A DNA stretch of 60,000 nucleotides from Symsagittifera roscoffensis (GCF_963678635.1 NC_087062.1:62420386-62480385), one strand, 5' to 3'. Shown: positions 23,210 through 34,106, numbered from the stretch's first letter. Notes: a model not told the origin generated them from the sequence alone. A program made the numbers and translations.

Positions 23210-24414
23210 ATTAGGGGAAGTCAATTCTATCAAAGGACAGAGCACAAGACTTGAAGATGGCTATCTGGAAAACAGAGCAATGGAGGAAAGAGGGTACGAG
23301 AGCGACCCTGCGGACAGAGTAGATAGAAATCTCCAGCGAGCCCCACTGTCAAACCCTTTCAGCCAAGAAGGTAACAGTTAACAGGAGGGAAGGCGAACCG
23401 TATTTTAAACCACTTGGGAGTAAACCTCTGTCAGACACGAAGCATACGGTCACATTAGACAACGGACACGTGATCAGAAAATCTGACTTAGCTTTTAACA
23501 AAATCCAACCGGCAGCTCCTAGGACATTTTCGGCAAGACCGAATTCGCTAATTAATAATAATGATTTAGCAGGCAAGCGAAAAAGAAACTCCCCTTCCAA
23601 GAGACCATATTCAAATGTAGGAGGCCCTTCAACGAGTTACACACCAACGGGAGGAAATACAAACAAAAGGAGGAGAACTATCACCACGAGCTCGAAAGGT
23701 TCACATTTCGACTTTAATAGCTTAGATTCTTCGTTAGAGTTTGACCTTCGGGATAAAGTCATTGATGACTACTTGCGTACGGAAGCGGAAACTGTATGTA
23801 GTACACCGACTGCTAACATACATAGTGATTTAGATCAGCCAAGAAGTACCGTACAAAGCCAAACAAACACTCAGACAACGATCACTATACCAACAGGCAC
23901 AAGCGACGACCCAATTCGAGTGGACAGCTCTCCGGAGAAGACAATGGAGACACCAAAAACTCCGATATCCTTAAAACATCGTGCAAAAAGGAATCCAGGC
24001 CCCCCTAAATTTTACGGTGATAGGCGGTTTATCGACCAAGTGACGCTTGGAACGGACACCAACAGTGCAGTAGACTCCGATGACGAACTGCTAATTACGT
24101 TCTCCGGTGCAAAGAGTCCACGATCTACTTTAACGTACTGTACGACGTCGCCTTCGGATTATCTGACACCTATTGAAGAGATCCCACACCACACGACACT
24201 GGTTGCGGAAACCACACAAGGTCCTTTTTCAACACCCTCCTCTCAAGCAAAAAAGGCCGCATGGGTATCTCCACCATTGGTAGAAGTTACTAGTAATACC
24301 CAGGATGATGACGGCAGTGACATATCCGCGGGAATTGACACTGATGTAAGAAGAGAGGCCGATAACTTCCATGATAGATATAACGCCACGGCCTTAAACT
24401 CTGAAAACTGTTAA
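23210..24414 (+). pseudogene. C-terminal extension of element 2 pol
   Basis: The open frame at 23,470-24,414 (314 codons) is Ser/Thr/Pro-rich and acidic. It carries GPPKFYGDRRFID near its middle, matching GPPKFYGKRYFID in the tail of element 1. The stretch 23,210-23,469 is homologous but shifted. The tail follows the integrase in the same order as in element 1, where the frame is continuous, so it is the C-terminal part of the polyprotein and not a separate host gene. Its role is unknown. Confidence 0.7.
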
Positions 24415-24785
24415 ACTCTGGTAACATGATATCTTTTGTGTTTGCTTTAGCTTTTATCCATTGGATAAACCATTTTTTTAAAATTATTATCTAATTAGTG
24501 ATTTAGTTAGTTTGCTTTAATTGTATAAATGCTACATAACCCCAGTTGTACATATCATCTTGTACATTCAGTATTGATATTTGTGTAAACCTGTAAGTAG
24601 CCTGTATATATTACCATATAATCACCTCCATTGTAATTTGTACTCTCTGTAAATGCCCATTGGTGCTAAACGTGGTTACTTTTTGTTTCTACTTTGGCCC
24701 TGGTGGAGCGAGGGGAGATGGAGTATATGTGTGATATTGGCTACATCGACGAGCGGGCAGATATTAATTTTTATGCAGTGGGGAA
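24415..24785 (+). other. 3' non-coding region of element 2 with polypurine tract
   Basis: About 370 bp between the end of the tail frame and the 3' LTR. The bases directly before the LTR are GTGGGGAA (24,778-24,785), a short purine tract in the position expected for plus-strand priming. Confidence 0.7.
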
Positions 24786-24997
24786 TGTTGTGATTTAGTA
24801 TTTTTAGTATGTTATAACCTTGGTCTCTATTATCTAATTATGTACCAGTCAATATTCACTCTACGAAGTCCAGTGGACTTCGGATCACTAGTTGCTCTTT
24901 TTGGACTACAGTCAGTTTTAATTCAAACAATACATTTATTCTCTTTTAACCTTAGTTAGATACTTTAGTTACCAGTGGTAAACCTACACTTTTATTA
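24786..24997 (+). repeat. 3' LTR of element 2 (212 bp)
   Basis: It aligns end to end with 18,847-19,058 with about ten substitutions and no length change. The central palindrome is intact. Confidence 0.92.
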
Positions 24998-25002
24998 ATA
25001 CA
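24998..25002. repeat. Target-site duplication ATACA (right)
   Basis: Same five bases as 18,842-18,846. Confidence 0.9.
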
Positions 25003-26479
25003 TTTTTTGTATAAGCCCGCAATTCGCGCTTTTCCCCAGGGATAAAATTTGAAACGTGTGCTGAGTCTAATATTTGTTTAGTTGTTTGTGGTCCAGTTTA
25101 CGAACGTTGAGTGACCTGTACCCACCGTCATGTGAGCGATGCGATTGTACACTCTAGCTAATGTTTTTGTAGATTTCATCTTTGCGGCTCTAGAGTTTTT
25201 TTCCAATCTCGAGTTTTTTACACTAAATCTGTGCAGTTTCTGACGTTTCCAGACTTGTTTGTTCTTAAGTATCTTTTTCGATGACTGATGATTCTCGTTC
25301 TTTGAAAATTGTCCAACATCCTGTGATAACCATTATCTCAAAATCTTCTGTGGCATCCGCGTTCTCAACTAGTTTGCGTTCTCAACTTCCCTTGAATCGT
25401 CTGAAAATTATCTTGCTATCTTATCCAAATCCTGGGCAGTTTTTCGAAATGATTTTGCCAAATATTTTACCACATCTTGTAGTGCATGTTTTTTCTATCT
25501 CTTTATCCTTATCCGAGTTTTTGCTGTTTCGTTTATCCGAGTTTTGTTGTCTATTCTGTTGATTTCTGAACACCAATATTTTTTTTTATTTTTTTGTTTG
25601 TTTTGACTTGACTGGTTGTTTTCCCTGCAGTTTGACTTTTGTTTCGATGCATGTGTTGCTTGTTTGCTATGTTTGAATTTCTCAGCTCATTTTAACGCTT
25701 CTCCTTGCGAAAACTTTCCAAGTGAGTTTATACTGAAGAGTAACTTTCCTCACTTGAAAGATTAAGAGATCCCGGATTAAACGTCCTCAAGGAGTCCACT
25801 TCGGATTAAACGTCCACTTCTGATCCCGGATTAAACGTCCACTTCTGATCTGACTGCTTGAGCAGCTAGTGTCGCACGAAACGCTTTTAAAATTGGATTT
25901 TGTTTCTGTACTTATGTGAACAATTTGTGTCTTTCCCATGTAATATTTTTTTCTTTTTTCAAAAATTACTGTGAACATGATATAGATCTTTAAATGACCG
26001 TTTTGAGTGAGGATTGGTCTAAAACAGTTTATCTTTCCAACCCACTCTAAGGCTAGATTCAGACGTGAGGCCATTTTTGTTGCACTTGAGTAAGAAAAAC
26101 ACATGATGTCCGACTTCTGGTCCTCTCACGGTTCTTCTTGAATTTTCTACTCCCACTTTTTCTTTTGCCAATCTATCTTGCTATAACCCCGTTGCTTCTG
26201 CAGTCGTCGACTTTGTAGGTCCTGGTGTTTCCGGACTCGGTAGTTGTTCTAATATGAAAGGTTCCTCTGGTAGCAGTATTATACGTTGGCCCGGTTTCTA
26301 TTTTATTGTCGCTGCTATCATAAACTGGTTCAACCACGTTTTAATCAGCCATGGTGGTTTGCTGACGCCAACCCTACAGCAATGAATTACTCAGATATGT
26401 CCTGTTCTCTTGGTTTGCAAATCTTGCTGATTGCGCCATGTGATATTTTATGATCTGAGTAATAACTGAATGCCCGTGA
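25003..26479. other. Non-coding stretch with a short tandem repeat
   Basis: No credible exon or transposon frame. It contains the 23-bp block shared with 17,661-17,683 and a small tandem repeat at 25,771-25,850. Confidence 0.45.
25771..25850. repeat. Tandem repeat of a 25-29 bp unit
   Basis: CGGATTAAACGTCC occurs at 25,773, 25,802 and 25,827; the last two copies share the following ACTTCTGATC. Confidence 0.85.
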
Positions 26480-26682
26480 AACTAGATTTATAAATTACGA
26501 CCTATGGTTTATCTGAATATTCTGAATGGTACTGAATCTAAACGACAACCGCAGCATATTGAGTTTAAGATAATGTCTATTTTGATTAAGCACCCTGGGT
26601 GACGTTGACCTTGACCGGCGGTTTACCTTAATAATAATTAAAAAGTTACAGTTTAACTGGCTACTGCCACAGCAGTCAGTGC
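26480..26682 (+). repeat. RepB dispersed repeat, copy 2
   Basis: Same ordered blocks and orientation as 17,170-17,371, ending in AACTGGCTACTGCCACAGCAGT. It lies upstream of the first exon of the membrane-protein gene. Confidence 0.65.
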
Positions 26683-26757
26683 CACACTGACACAAGCTCA
26701 CTGTGTTATTCAATATAGTTTTTCAAAGTTTTTTTTATTTGTTGTAATTTTTGTGAT

Positions 26758-26806
26758 GGCAACGTTCTGTGCAACTGATACAGCAACCAGCTGTGCTATC
26801 TTGACC
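26758..26806 (-). repeat. RepA core, reversed fragment
   Basis: Its reverse complement has the order GATAGCAC, GGTTGCTGT and GCACAGAACGTTGC, resembling the RepA start (GGATAGCC..., GCACAGAATGTT). It is short and diverged. Confidence 0.4.
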
Positions 26807-26822
26807 TCTGCGAAATTCCACA

Positions 26823-26849
26823 ATGACTGTCAAGTTTTCTCCGCTCTAT
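26823..26849 (+). CDS. Exon 1 (start codon) of the membrane-protein gene
   Basis: ATG in the context CCACAATGA, nine codons, then the donor GTAAGC. Phase 0 matches exon 2. Confidence 0.4.
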
Positions 26850-29800
26850 GTAAGCATTCCGTCGCAGCGTTTTAATGATCTTCGGAAAGTTGCTATCAAA
26901 CAGTGCGTTCTTTTGTGCTACCTTTTTTCGCAAAACTCTGTGTGTAGATTTCTTATGTTAAAACATCACCCCTATATTCGTCAAAAAAGTGAAGCAAGCA
27001 GTAAAATTGAATCAAAACGACCAGCTGGTTAAAAAACAGACACCAAAAGTCGAGGTGGATGGGTGGTGTGTTTTAAAATGCCACTGATTTTGGAGTAATA
27101 TTGCACTGATCTGCTGCTAAGTACAAGTAATGTTGTGCTGTTATTTCAGGTGATGGCTCTACACATGGCAATGTGTCTGCTGAATCTGTTTGTGTCTGCC
27201 TACCAAGACAGTGTTGTGTCCTTCGATGACAAAATATCCATCACTCTTTTACCCCATTTGCACCTCACAATTGTGGCATGTTTTGGACTATACGAGGTCA
27301 ACACGGTCAACGCAATCGATGTCAGAGTGCAGGATAGTGCTCGCAACTAACAAGAAATTCAGGGAAAAAAGTGAAAATTTTTGAAAAAAAAAATCTTTTT
27401 TAGATCTAAACAAAATTTCTTTCTTTCAAATTTCCTTGCATAAGTTATGGTGATCGCAACATTCTGTGCAATGCAGACAACAACCGGCTATCCTTGTATT
27501 CAATTTTGCTTTTGATGTGAATTCTGGTAAGAACTTTGGGTTTTCTATGACACTCGAGTCACCCAAGAGCAACTCATAGGCTTATCTGATCCGTGGACCA
27601 GATTGGCTCAAATCGTTTTCTTTTCGAGTCGAGATATTGCTCCATTAATTACATAATGCTCAATCAAAAAAGATAACTGAAAAGTCATTGCGATCAAATT
27701 TCTTTCAATGTAGCAATTACAATTCAGCTAAATGAGAACATTTTTCCATGAGTTGAACTGCAGAGCACTTCTGCAGGACACAGTCTCGGCAAGATACGTA
27801 GCCCTAATCTTCTCAATCATGGCTTGTCTCATGTCCGAAGTATGCTACTTGCTCAAAGACAACATTTTCGGCCAGGCGGGATGGTTCGTGTCTAGCATCA
27901 TACTTCACAGGTTGTCTTCATCGCCGTTCACCCCACCCTCCCTCCCATATAAAAAATTTTGCTCGTGTTGGCTGAGTTCTAAATGACAAATGAAGCTTAG
28001 CAACAACATTGTTTGGTCAGCAGGAAGCGGAAAAAAAGTAACTACTTTATGATTTAAGTTTTCTAAACTTTTTTCGCTATTAATTATGTTCGCGTTATTT
28101 TGCCCTAAAAACAGCAATTTTTTTAAAATCCATAAATTGGAGTCTGTGATGAAAAAACCTGCCAAATTCGATCATGCATGGATAAAATTAAGCTCAAGTT
28201 TGGTGAATTTTTAAAAGAATTTTTAAGCAAAAACTGCGTGATTGTTAGAAAAGACAGATGGAAACGTGCAAAAATGTTTGATTTTTGCGCTTATAAGATG
28301 AAATTTGAACGTTTCTCTACTCTCTTAGTTTTTCTTTTTAGCAATAAAAAAGGTGTTTTTTTCCGGCCAAATGATTACTTTTTTCCGCTCCCTGTTGAGC
28401 AGTCTTAGAATCGTTTTTTTAACCGTGTAAAATTTGATTTGAAGTAATGAATTCTCAGTAGTAGTATCTTTATGACTCAGATCTAAGATTTTCGCAAATA
28501 TAGAGGAGTTGATTAAACTAAACTGTTTTTTCTTAAATGAATAGAAACCGGGATTGAGAGCATTGGAAAAGTTTTTTAAAATCAATAGAAGTTTCTCAGA
28601 AAATGTTTTAAAGGCCATATCTGTTAGATATTGTTAATTTTCCATCTTTTTGGTTTGCTGAGACGGTATAAGATTAGGTGTTACGAGATCACTCTACCTG
28701 CAGTTCTTCCCATCAACCAGATGTCGCCTCAGGCGCGCGCTACCAATGCCTTCAAGACCATGTTCCTCAAGATGATTTCAGTATTCTCTGTGTTGCTGTT
28801 TTACGTGTTCATTGTCGGAATGGCAGTCGCCTCTCAGGTTAAACTTCACTAGAGATCTTTCTATCTTTTTGTGGATTATCTTACCAAGCTCGAAATTTGG
28901 TTTAAACTTTAGTGTAAGTGGTTATACGTGATAATAAGCTAAGTTGTGTTTCACTTAATGTCCACTTGTGGCATTTTTTTTATTACCAGGAAAAAGTTTT
29001 GAAATTTGTCTACGCTCATCTGCACATTTTAGCGGCTTGACTTGATTTTTTTCTTTGTTTCGAATTCATTTAAGAAATGGCATGAAATTGAGAACACCAA
29101 AAAACTAGCTATATTCGTCGCAAAAAAATCCTTGTTTTTCAATCAATTCCTACAAAAAAAATCAAAATTAGCAGCAAACATTGATTCACATGCTCTACAG
29201 TGCTGGTTTAAATTATCCGGAAAAACACATTTAACTCATTAAGAGACCACACTCTGCATTTTGTGAACTTCAAGTGGATTCCACAACAAGCCAAAATCAG
29301 ATTTGTCACAGAATCCGCATCATTGCGATTTTTCTGTGATCTTTCATGCTGTTTTCGGTTCCACAAACAAATAGCTAAAACACAACCGCTCAAAATTGCT
29401 CTGAAAGTAGACAAATTTGCGTAACTTTTACTACATTTTCAAATTGAATCTATTTTTGCGAGTCATCATTAAGACTGTCCAACAGTTCAATCTCATCTCA
29501 TTTACTGCAAAGAGCTTGAGCTAACCAGCTAAATTTTAAATCTTGAAAAAAAAATGAACTCCTTCCCGATCATAAATACTAAGAAATTGAACATTTTTGC
29601 AATCTCAAATCTGAAAAAATTAACACGTTTCCAATCTCAAACACTGAAAGATTGAACACTTCTCCCATCCTAAATACCGAAAAATTGGACACCTTTACTT
29701 TCCAGTTTCAAATACTGAAAGAATGAAAGCAAACCGAAGTAAGGAAATTCATGGATTATAAAGATGAAATACCAATCAATTTTATTCGAAACACAAAAGG

Positions 29801-32528
29801 TGTACATCCAGTTTTTGGCTGTACAGCGATTTAAGGTTTGTCATTGGATTCCACTGGCAAAAATTAAATCCTTGTTTCAAACCCGCATTTGCTTGATCGA
29901 AAATTAGCTTTGAATTGTTCAAGCAAAAACTGTTTCAGCTTTTCAGAAAAAAACTACGATCCACTCAGAATTGTCAAGTCGGCTTTCGTTTGCCGAATCC
30001 ACTTACATTTTGCGGAATCCGAATACAATTGCGGAATCCGGAACAACTAATGATGTTCTCTTGTTGCGGAATCCTCGACAAAACTATTGTTTCGAAAAAC
30101 CTAACATTAGATGTTTTTACGCGGAACCCACAGAAGTTCTGTAAATGGAACCACTAATTTTGGGCTCAAAATTTTGGGCTCGCTTCCTGATATACTCCCT
30201 AGGTCTTTGGTATAATTTTAAATCAGATTGAGTTATGATCCATTTTTGCCTATGTACGTTTTCTCCAACATTATCATAAAAATTCTGAGAAGTTTTAATC
30301 GAAAGAAAATGTTCAAGGAATTGTTTCTGTAAACGGGCTACTATCTATTTTTAAACCGCGATGGACTTGTATCAAAACAACATATTCTTAAAACTATCAA
30401 ACAGGTACCCCAACTTTATCTGGCCCACTTGTTCAAAAATAGATTTTTACATTCAGTTTTTTCTGCACAGTGAGAATGTTTTGCGCTAGTTTTCTTATAC
30501 TTTAATTAGTTTTATCAAGATTTTTCAGGAAGGAAAATCACAGATTTCATGATTGATTTTCATGCAAGTGGAAGTACAAGTTTCTTTTATTTATTTTTGT
30601 GAATATCACATCAAAACAACTCCGACCTGCTCTTTTTTATAAGGGTTCAATGTTTTGTCTTTGTTTTTTGACCGACGTGGTCGTATTTTGACCAAAAGTC
30701 CATGATCGCGCAGAGCCTTTAGCCGAAATGAAAGTCAAAACAAAAAGTTTAATTGAGTGGAACATAAAGTAGAACTGAGTTAGAACAAAAAATAGTTCAA
30801 AAGCGCAGCATAAAAATGATAAACAAAAACTTGAGCAAAAAGTTTCTGGTTTAAGGGAAACCTTACTCAGATATGGTGTTAAGCAAAAGTCATTCAAGAA
30901 GAGTTGGTTACCGCAAGCCATAAAGTTCCAGGCGACCTCTAAACCTTGATGATCTAAAGGCTCCCACGGTAGGAAGCACTAGAAAAAGTGTAAACATTTA
31001 CAAATATTTATTGGGGGTTTGTTAATTTAAAATGATCAGAAAAAAATTTCCACAAATTATCACGTGAATAATTTCGATTAGAATTTACCTTTTTTTATGT
31101 TGCGTGAAAGATTTATAAATTGAGTGTTTAAATTGGTCAAACTTCATTAAATAGTGAAAATGATCGAGTCGAATCCTGCTTGATCGAATTTGATCAAAAC
31201 TAATACTGGTTGGGCTGAAATTAGTCGAACTATTACAAAATGGTCAAAAAGGTTGAGCTGATTTTGCTATGTCAAACTTGGTTGAAGTATAATTGATTTT
31301 AATCAAAACTTTTGGCTAAAATGGTCGAACTGTGACTTGAATGGCCGGAAAACTCACAAAAACTTGTGTAGAAAAAATGGTGTTGTTTTTCCTTTTTTCA
31401 GACTGACACAAAATTTGCATTTGCCACGATGAGAATTTTCATGTTGTTTGAATCTGAGCTTAGCTTTTTCCTCGTCTGATTAAACTTATTCCATCATGTC
31501 TGTAAGACATAAATATGTCGATTGACTATAAAAAAGCTCATTTTGAAACTTGAACATGAACACCTTGGACATTTAATTTCTACGTAATTTCAAATGCTTC
31601 AAATCAAATAGAAATTTTGGCCCTGTATTTGGCAAAAACCCACTCTATTCTGGAAAACTCCACGCAATTTTTCGGTCTCTTTTTTGTCTGAAGTTCCACG
31701 CAAAAATTCAGTCTCTTTTTGTCTGAAGTGAAAATGATTAAGCAAGCATATCAATTTCAGGATTGAATTGTTTTGCCTGGACACTTTATATCAAGGTTAA
31801 AGATGCGCTGAAAGTTAAGATACCCAAAGAAGGCTCTGAAAACTATTTTAAATTATTCGACTTGCTTTTTCATTGATTTTTTCTCGAAATCATGGATTTG
31901 ATAAATAACCTTCAGAAACCATTGTTACACCATATAAAAGGAATTTGCTCCTGACAAGGCGGGGTGGAAATAATCATATTTTTAGTTCAGTGCCAGCATT
32001 TTCTACTTATTCTATACTATTTTAGAAGTCATGGACCCACTCGCTCTACAATTTCGGCTACCTGGCGGGGGTCCTGTTTCTATTCGAGATGTCCCTTGCC
32101 CGCTTTATATTCAAGGCACTCTACAGTCAGCAGGTGGGACAGTTATTGTACTAGAAGAAGTCAAAATTGGGGGGGGGGGTAACGAACCAAAAAAATTGTT
32201 GACAATATATTTTTGTTAAGCAGGGTCATTAATCGTTCGAGTCAAACTTTCCCTAGGATAAAATATAAAGAGTAACTGAAACGATGCTTTATCGGATAAA
32301 GATTCAGTTTTTTAGGACTTGGCAGTACTCGCTGCTTTTCTCCTTCTCGTGAGCGGACACATCTTCGCCTACTCGCGACACATAAACCCGAATGAGACAA
32401 CGACAGACGACAGCAGCGATTTGAACTTGTTTGCGCGCTTTCTCGAATATTGTGCTCAGTTCATAGTTTTCACCTCTGTAGTCAAGTTTGAGAACCAGAT
32501 TTACTTCAAGCGAGTTGACTACCAGTGA
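26823..32528 (+). CDS. Six-exon gene for a predicted multi-pass membrane protein, about 275 residues, family not recognised
   Basis: Proposed exons are 26,823-26,849, 27,150-27,296, 27,753-27,910, 28,663-28,837, 32,026-32,133 and 32,316-32,528 (828 nt, 276 codons with stop). All introns are GT-AG and phases agree at every junction; exon 3 ends two bases into a codon that exon 4 completes. The product starts MTVKFSPLY and has about seven hydrophobic segments: MALHMAMCLLNLFV, ITLLPHLHLTIVACFGL, YVALIFSIMACL, MISVFSVLLFYVFIVGMAVA, FGYLAGVLFLFEM, LAVLAAFLLLVSG and an amphipathic LFARFLEYCAQFIVF. A hydrophilic loop with one NET sequon lies near the end. An AATAAA follows at 32,640. The end of exon 2 is uncertain (27,296, 27,305, 27,320 and 27,326 all keep phase), and exon 1 rests on a good GTAAGC donor. 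I do not recognise the family; a small seven-helix membrane protein is a description, not a function. Confidence 0.6.
27150..27296 (+). CDS. Exon 2 of the membrane-protein gene
   Basis: Acceptor TTATTTCAG before 27,150. It encodes two hydrophobic segments. The donor GAG/GTCAAC at 27,297 is the best of several in-phase choices. Confidence 0.5.
27450..27510 (-). repeat. RepA core, reversed fragment in intron 2
   Basis: Its reverse complement reads CAAGGATAGCCGGTTGTTG and then GCACAGAATGTTGCGA, close to the RepA copies at 15,380 and 40,692. Confidence 0.55.
27753..27910 (+). CDS. Exon 3 of the membrane-protein gene
   Basis: Acceptor TTTTTCCATGAG, donor CACAG/GTTGTC. It encodes LNCRALLQDTVSARYVALIF and a further hydrophobic stretch; GC content is clearly higher than in the flanks. 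An alternative acceptor at 27,763 would not keep phase with exon 2. Confidence 0.6.
28663..28837 (+). CDS. Exon 4 of the membrane-protein gene
   Basis: Acceptor TTGCTGAG, donor TCTCAG/GTTAAA. The first base completes the codon begun in exon 3. It encodes a basic loop (RRYKIRCYEITLP) and a strong transmembrane segment. Confidence 0.68.
29556..29724. repeat. Minisatellite, about five copies of a 33-bp unit
   Basis: Imperfect units of the form GAACACTT.TCCAATCTCAAATACTGAAA.ATT follow one another. Confidence 0.75.
29988..30095. repeat. Cluster of TTGCGGAATCC motifs
   Basis: TTTGCCGAATCC, TTTGCGGAATCC, ATTGCGGAATCC and GTTGCGGAATCC occur within about 100 bp, and a diverged GCGGAACCC follows at about 30,121. 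Confidence 0.7.
32026..32133 (+). CDS. Exon 5 of the membrane-protein gene
   Basis: Acceptor ATACTATTTTAG, donor CAG/GTGGGA. It is 36 codons, phase 0 at both ends, encoding LYNFGYLAGVLFLFEMSLAR, a transmembrane segment. Confidence 0.7.
32316..32528 (+). CDS. Exon 6 (stop codon) of the membrane-protein gene
   Basis: Acceptor CAGTTTTTTAG. It encodes DLAVLAAFLLLVSGHIF, a polar loop with NPNETTTDD, a last hydrophobic helix and the C-terminus FKRVDYQ before TGA at 32,526. Confidence 0.7.
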   Translation, partial: DLAVLAAFLLLVSGHIFAYSRHINPNETTTDDSSDLNLFARFLEYCAQFIVFTSVVKFENQIYFKRVDYQ

Positions 32529-32639
32529 TGACATTACTATGACAAGATGGACGTACTACACATGTCTTCTTTTCCAACTCCGCCATTCATTGATTTAAAG
32601 CATGAACACGATTTTTCCCCATTATTTTTACTTCCAGAA

Positions 32640-32645
32640 AATAAA
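32640..32645 (+). terminator. AATAAA polyadenylation signal of the plus-strand gene
   Basis: It lies 112 bases after the TGA of exon 6. Confidence 0.6.
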
Positions 32646-32830
32646 AAAACTTGCACAATCGAATTGTTTTAACCGAAATTTTCCAATTGTAAAAAATTAT
32701 TTGCGTGATCATTATTTAAAAAAGTAATGGCAGGGCGAGGAAATTGAAGTTCAAGTTGTTTAACTTTTGTCGTGAAGAAAAATTGTCTTTTTTATCGTGC
32801 TTCTTTGTCTTAAAGGTAAAAGTTGGAACA

Positions 32831-32836
32831 TTTATT
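32831..32836 (-). terminator. AATAAA polyadenylation signal of the minus-strand gene
   Basis: TTTATT on the plus strand, about 170 bases beyond the TAA of the exon at 33,007-33,894. The two genes converge with their signals about 190 bp apart. Confidence 0.6.
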
Positions 32837-33006
32837 ATGAATCAAACAAAAATACATTTTTTCGTCCATTTAAATTCACTTTGCATCTATACAATACCCA
32901 TTGCAATTAGTAATTGAACTATAATATATATTACTAATTTAGCAATTGAGAAATGATTTGGTGTGAAAAATGTGTAGGTAAAGGTAACAATAACGATAGA
33001 TAAAGG

Positions 33007-33894
33007 TTAGGTCTCTGGTGGCTCTGATGCGCCGCCGTCCTGCTCATCTGCGGCTAAATAATGGTGGCTTGACTTAATGTTTGGCATCCTCAGTTTTGAA
33101 ATGGACGTCGAGGAGGTTGAGGTTGTCATTGCAATTCCCGAGGACAGTTTGCTCGGAACTTGCACGTTGCTAGATGCTGCGCCACCGGAGCCCCCGGAGG
33201 TCGACCCAGTTCCAGGTGCTGATGGGGTTGGTTTTTTGTCGATTCGGCTAGGAGAATCATCTGATGGGGGCTGCTCTTTATCTTTGGTTTTAAACTGATA
33301 GAATCTGGATCGGTTGGCGGGTGCTAGACTGTTGTGCTGTGATTGGGCGGGGGATGTCGTGGAGCGTGGGAAGGAGGGCGAAGCCATTGAGTTGCTCGCA
33401 GATGTCACTAGGGAGTCTTCTGATGAGTTTCGAGGCAGTTGGATGTTCTTGGACAACGATGACCTCATAATGTCATCGGCGTCTATGTGAAGCGGATTGT
33501 TGAGATGAGACGATTGGATATTGGTACTCCTGAACCGTGAGTTAGATTCAATTGATTCACTTTTGCGAGACGCCTTTTGATTGAATTTGGAGTTCCCAGT
33601 GCCTTCAACTTGCTCCCGTTCGGTTATATCGCCGTTCGTTTCGGCGAACGATCGGACAGGTGTGGTGTCACAGCTACTCGGCTGTTTGCAAGTGAGATTC
33701 AGCTGCACGGGCTTGGAGGTGTTTGATGAGTCAACACAGAGGTCTACACTCACAGTTGAGAAGTCCACATCAGAGAATCCGGCGTCGAATGATGCAGTCC
33801 GGATGGCGTCCTTGATGAGGGTCTCGGCCAACTGCAAGTTCAAATTGACTCGGCTTCCATTCTGAGATGAGTTCAGCTCAAAGGAACTGGATAG
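33007..33894 (-). CDS. 3' terminal exon of a host gene; Ser/Pro-rich protein with an RII-anchoring-like helix
   Basis: The open frame is 295 codons from the acceptor GATACGTGTTTCAG (ending at 33,895) to TAA at 33,007. It has clearly higher GC content than its flanks. Near its start, LAETLIKDAIRTAS fits the A-kinase-anchoring consensus for RII subunits (small or hydrophobic residues at positions 1, 4, 5, 8, 9 and 12: A..LI..AI..A). The rest is low complexity: Ser-rich with SPS and TSP motifs, a TGSTSGGSGGAASS linker, and a C-terminal PPET. I do not recognise the gene. Upstream exons must lie to the right, beyond the retrotransposon at 34,107-40,691, which would then sit in an intron; I could not find them. 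An AKAP-like role is inference from one motif. Confidence 0.65.
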   Translation of the reverse strand, partial: LSSSFELNSSQNGSRVNLNLQLAETLIKDAIRTASFDAGFSDVDFSTVSVDLCVDSSNTSKPVQLNLTCKQPSSCDTTPVRSFAETNGDITEREQVEGTGNSKFNQKASRKSESIESNSRFRSTNIQSSHLNNPLHIDADDIMRSSLSKNIQLPRNSSEDSLVTSASNSMASPSFPRSTTSPAQSQHNSLAPANRSRFYQFKTKDKEQPPSDDSPSRIDKKPTPSAPGTGSTSGGSGGAASSNVQVPSKLSSGIAMTTSTSSTSISKLRMPNIKSSHHYLAADEQDGGASEPPET

Positions 33895-34106
33895 CTGAAA
33901 CACGTATCTCTAGGATTGATTTTATCGCTGTACAGCTACCGCCACGAGCATTGAAAGAATGAACAGGCTTTGATTTGCAATAACCCGCAGAAAAAATATC
34001 GTTGCGGTCCTTCTGGAACCTTTTCGTGACATAATTTAGTTTAATGATTATGTGATATCCGTGAATGCTGTACGCTAAACTTAAACTAAACCAAGAATAG
34101 CCGGTT
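33895..34106. other. Intron sequence ending in the left part of a split RepA copy
   Basis: The last bases before the LTR, CCAAGAATAGCCGGTT, correspond to the RepA start (AAGGATAGCCCGTT). The remainder of the copy continues at 40,692. Confidence 0.6.
34102..34106. repeat. Target-site duplication CGGTT (left)
   Basis: Repeated at 40,692-40,696. Confidence 0.92.

Larger units (their letters stand above)
18847..24997 (+). mobile_element. Ty3/gypsy LTR retrotransposon, degenerate (element 2)
   Basis: The element is 6,151 bp, bounded by 212-bp LTRs (TG...TA ends) and a 5-bp target duplication (ATACA). The order zinc knuckle, protease, reverse transcriptase, RNase H, integrase and long C-terminal extension is the Ty3/gypsy order. 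By my alignment the LTRs differ at about 10 of 212 positions (about 5%), so the insertion is not recent. Gag has lost a central segment and is frameshifted, and pol has a TAG, a TGA, a small deletion in the integrase zinc finger and other stops. It is closely related to the intact element at 34,107-40,691 in protein, but the LTR sequences are largely different apart from a shared TGTTGTGATT start and a conserved central palindrome. Confidence 0.92.
28838..32025. other. Intron 4 of the membrane-protein gene (about 3.2 kb)
   Basis: AT-rich, with no motif-bearing frame. It contains a 33-bp minisatellite (29,556-29,724), a cluster of TTGCGGAATCC motifs (29,988-30,095) and loosely repeated TGGTCGAACT-like motifs at about 31,130-31,340. 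The frames at 30,637-30,921 and 31,599-31,784 look like chance. Confidence 0.55.

Noticed and set aside
25281-25562. 93-codon plus frame as an upstream exon of the membrane-protein gene
   Set aside because: No convincing donor in phase, and a low-complexity Ser/Leu/Phe composition as in the surrounding T-rich DNA.
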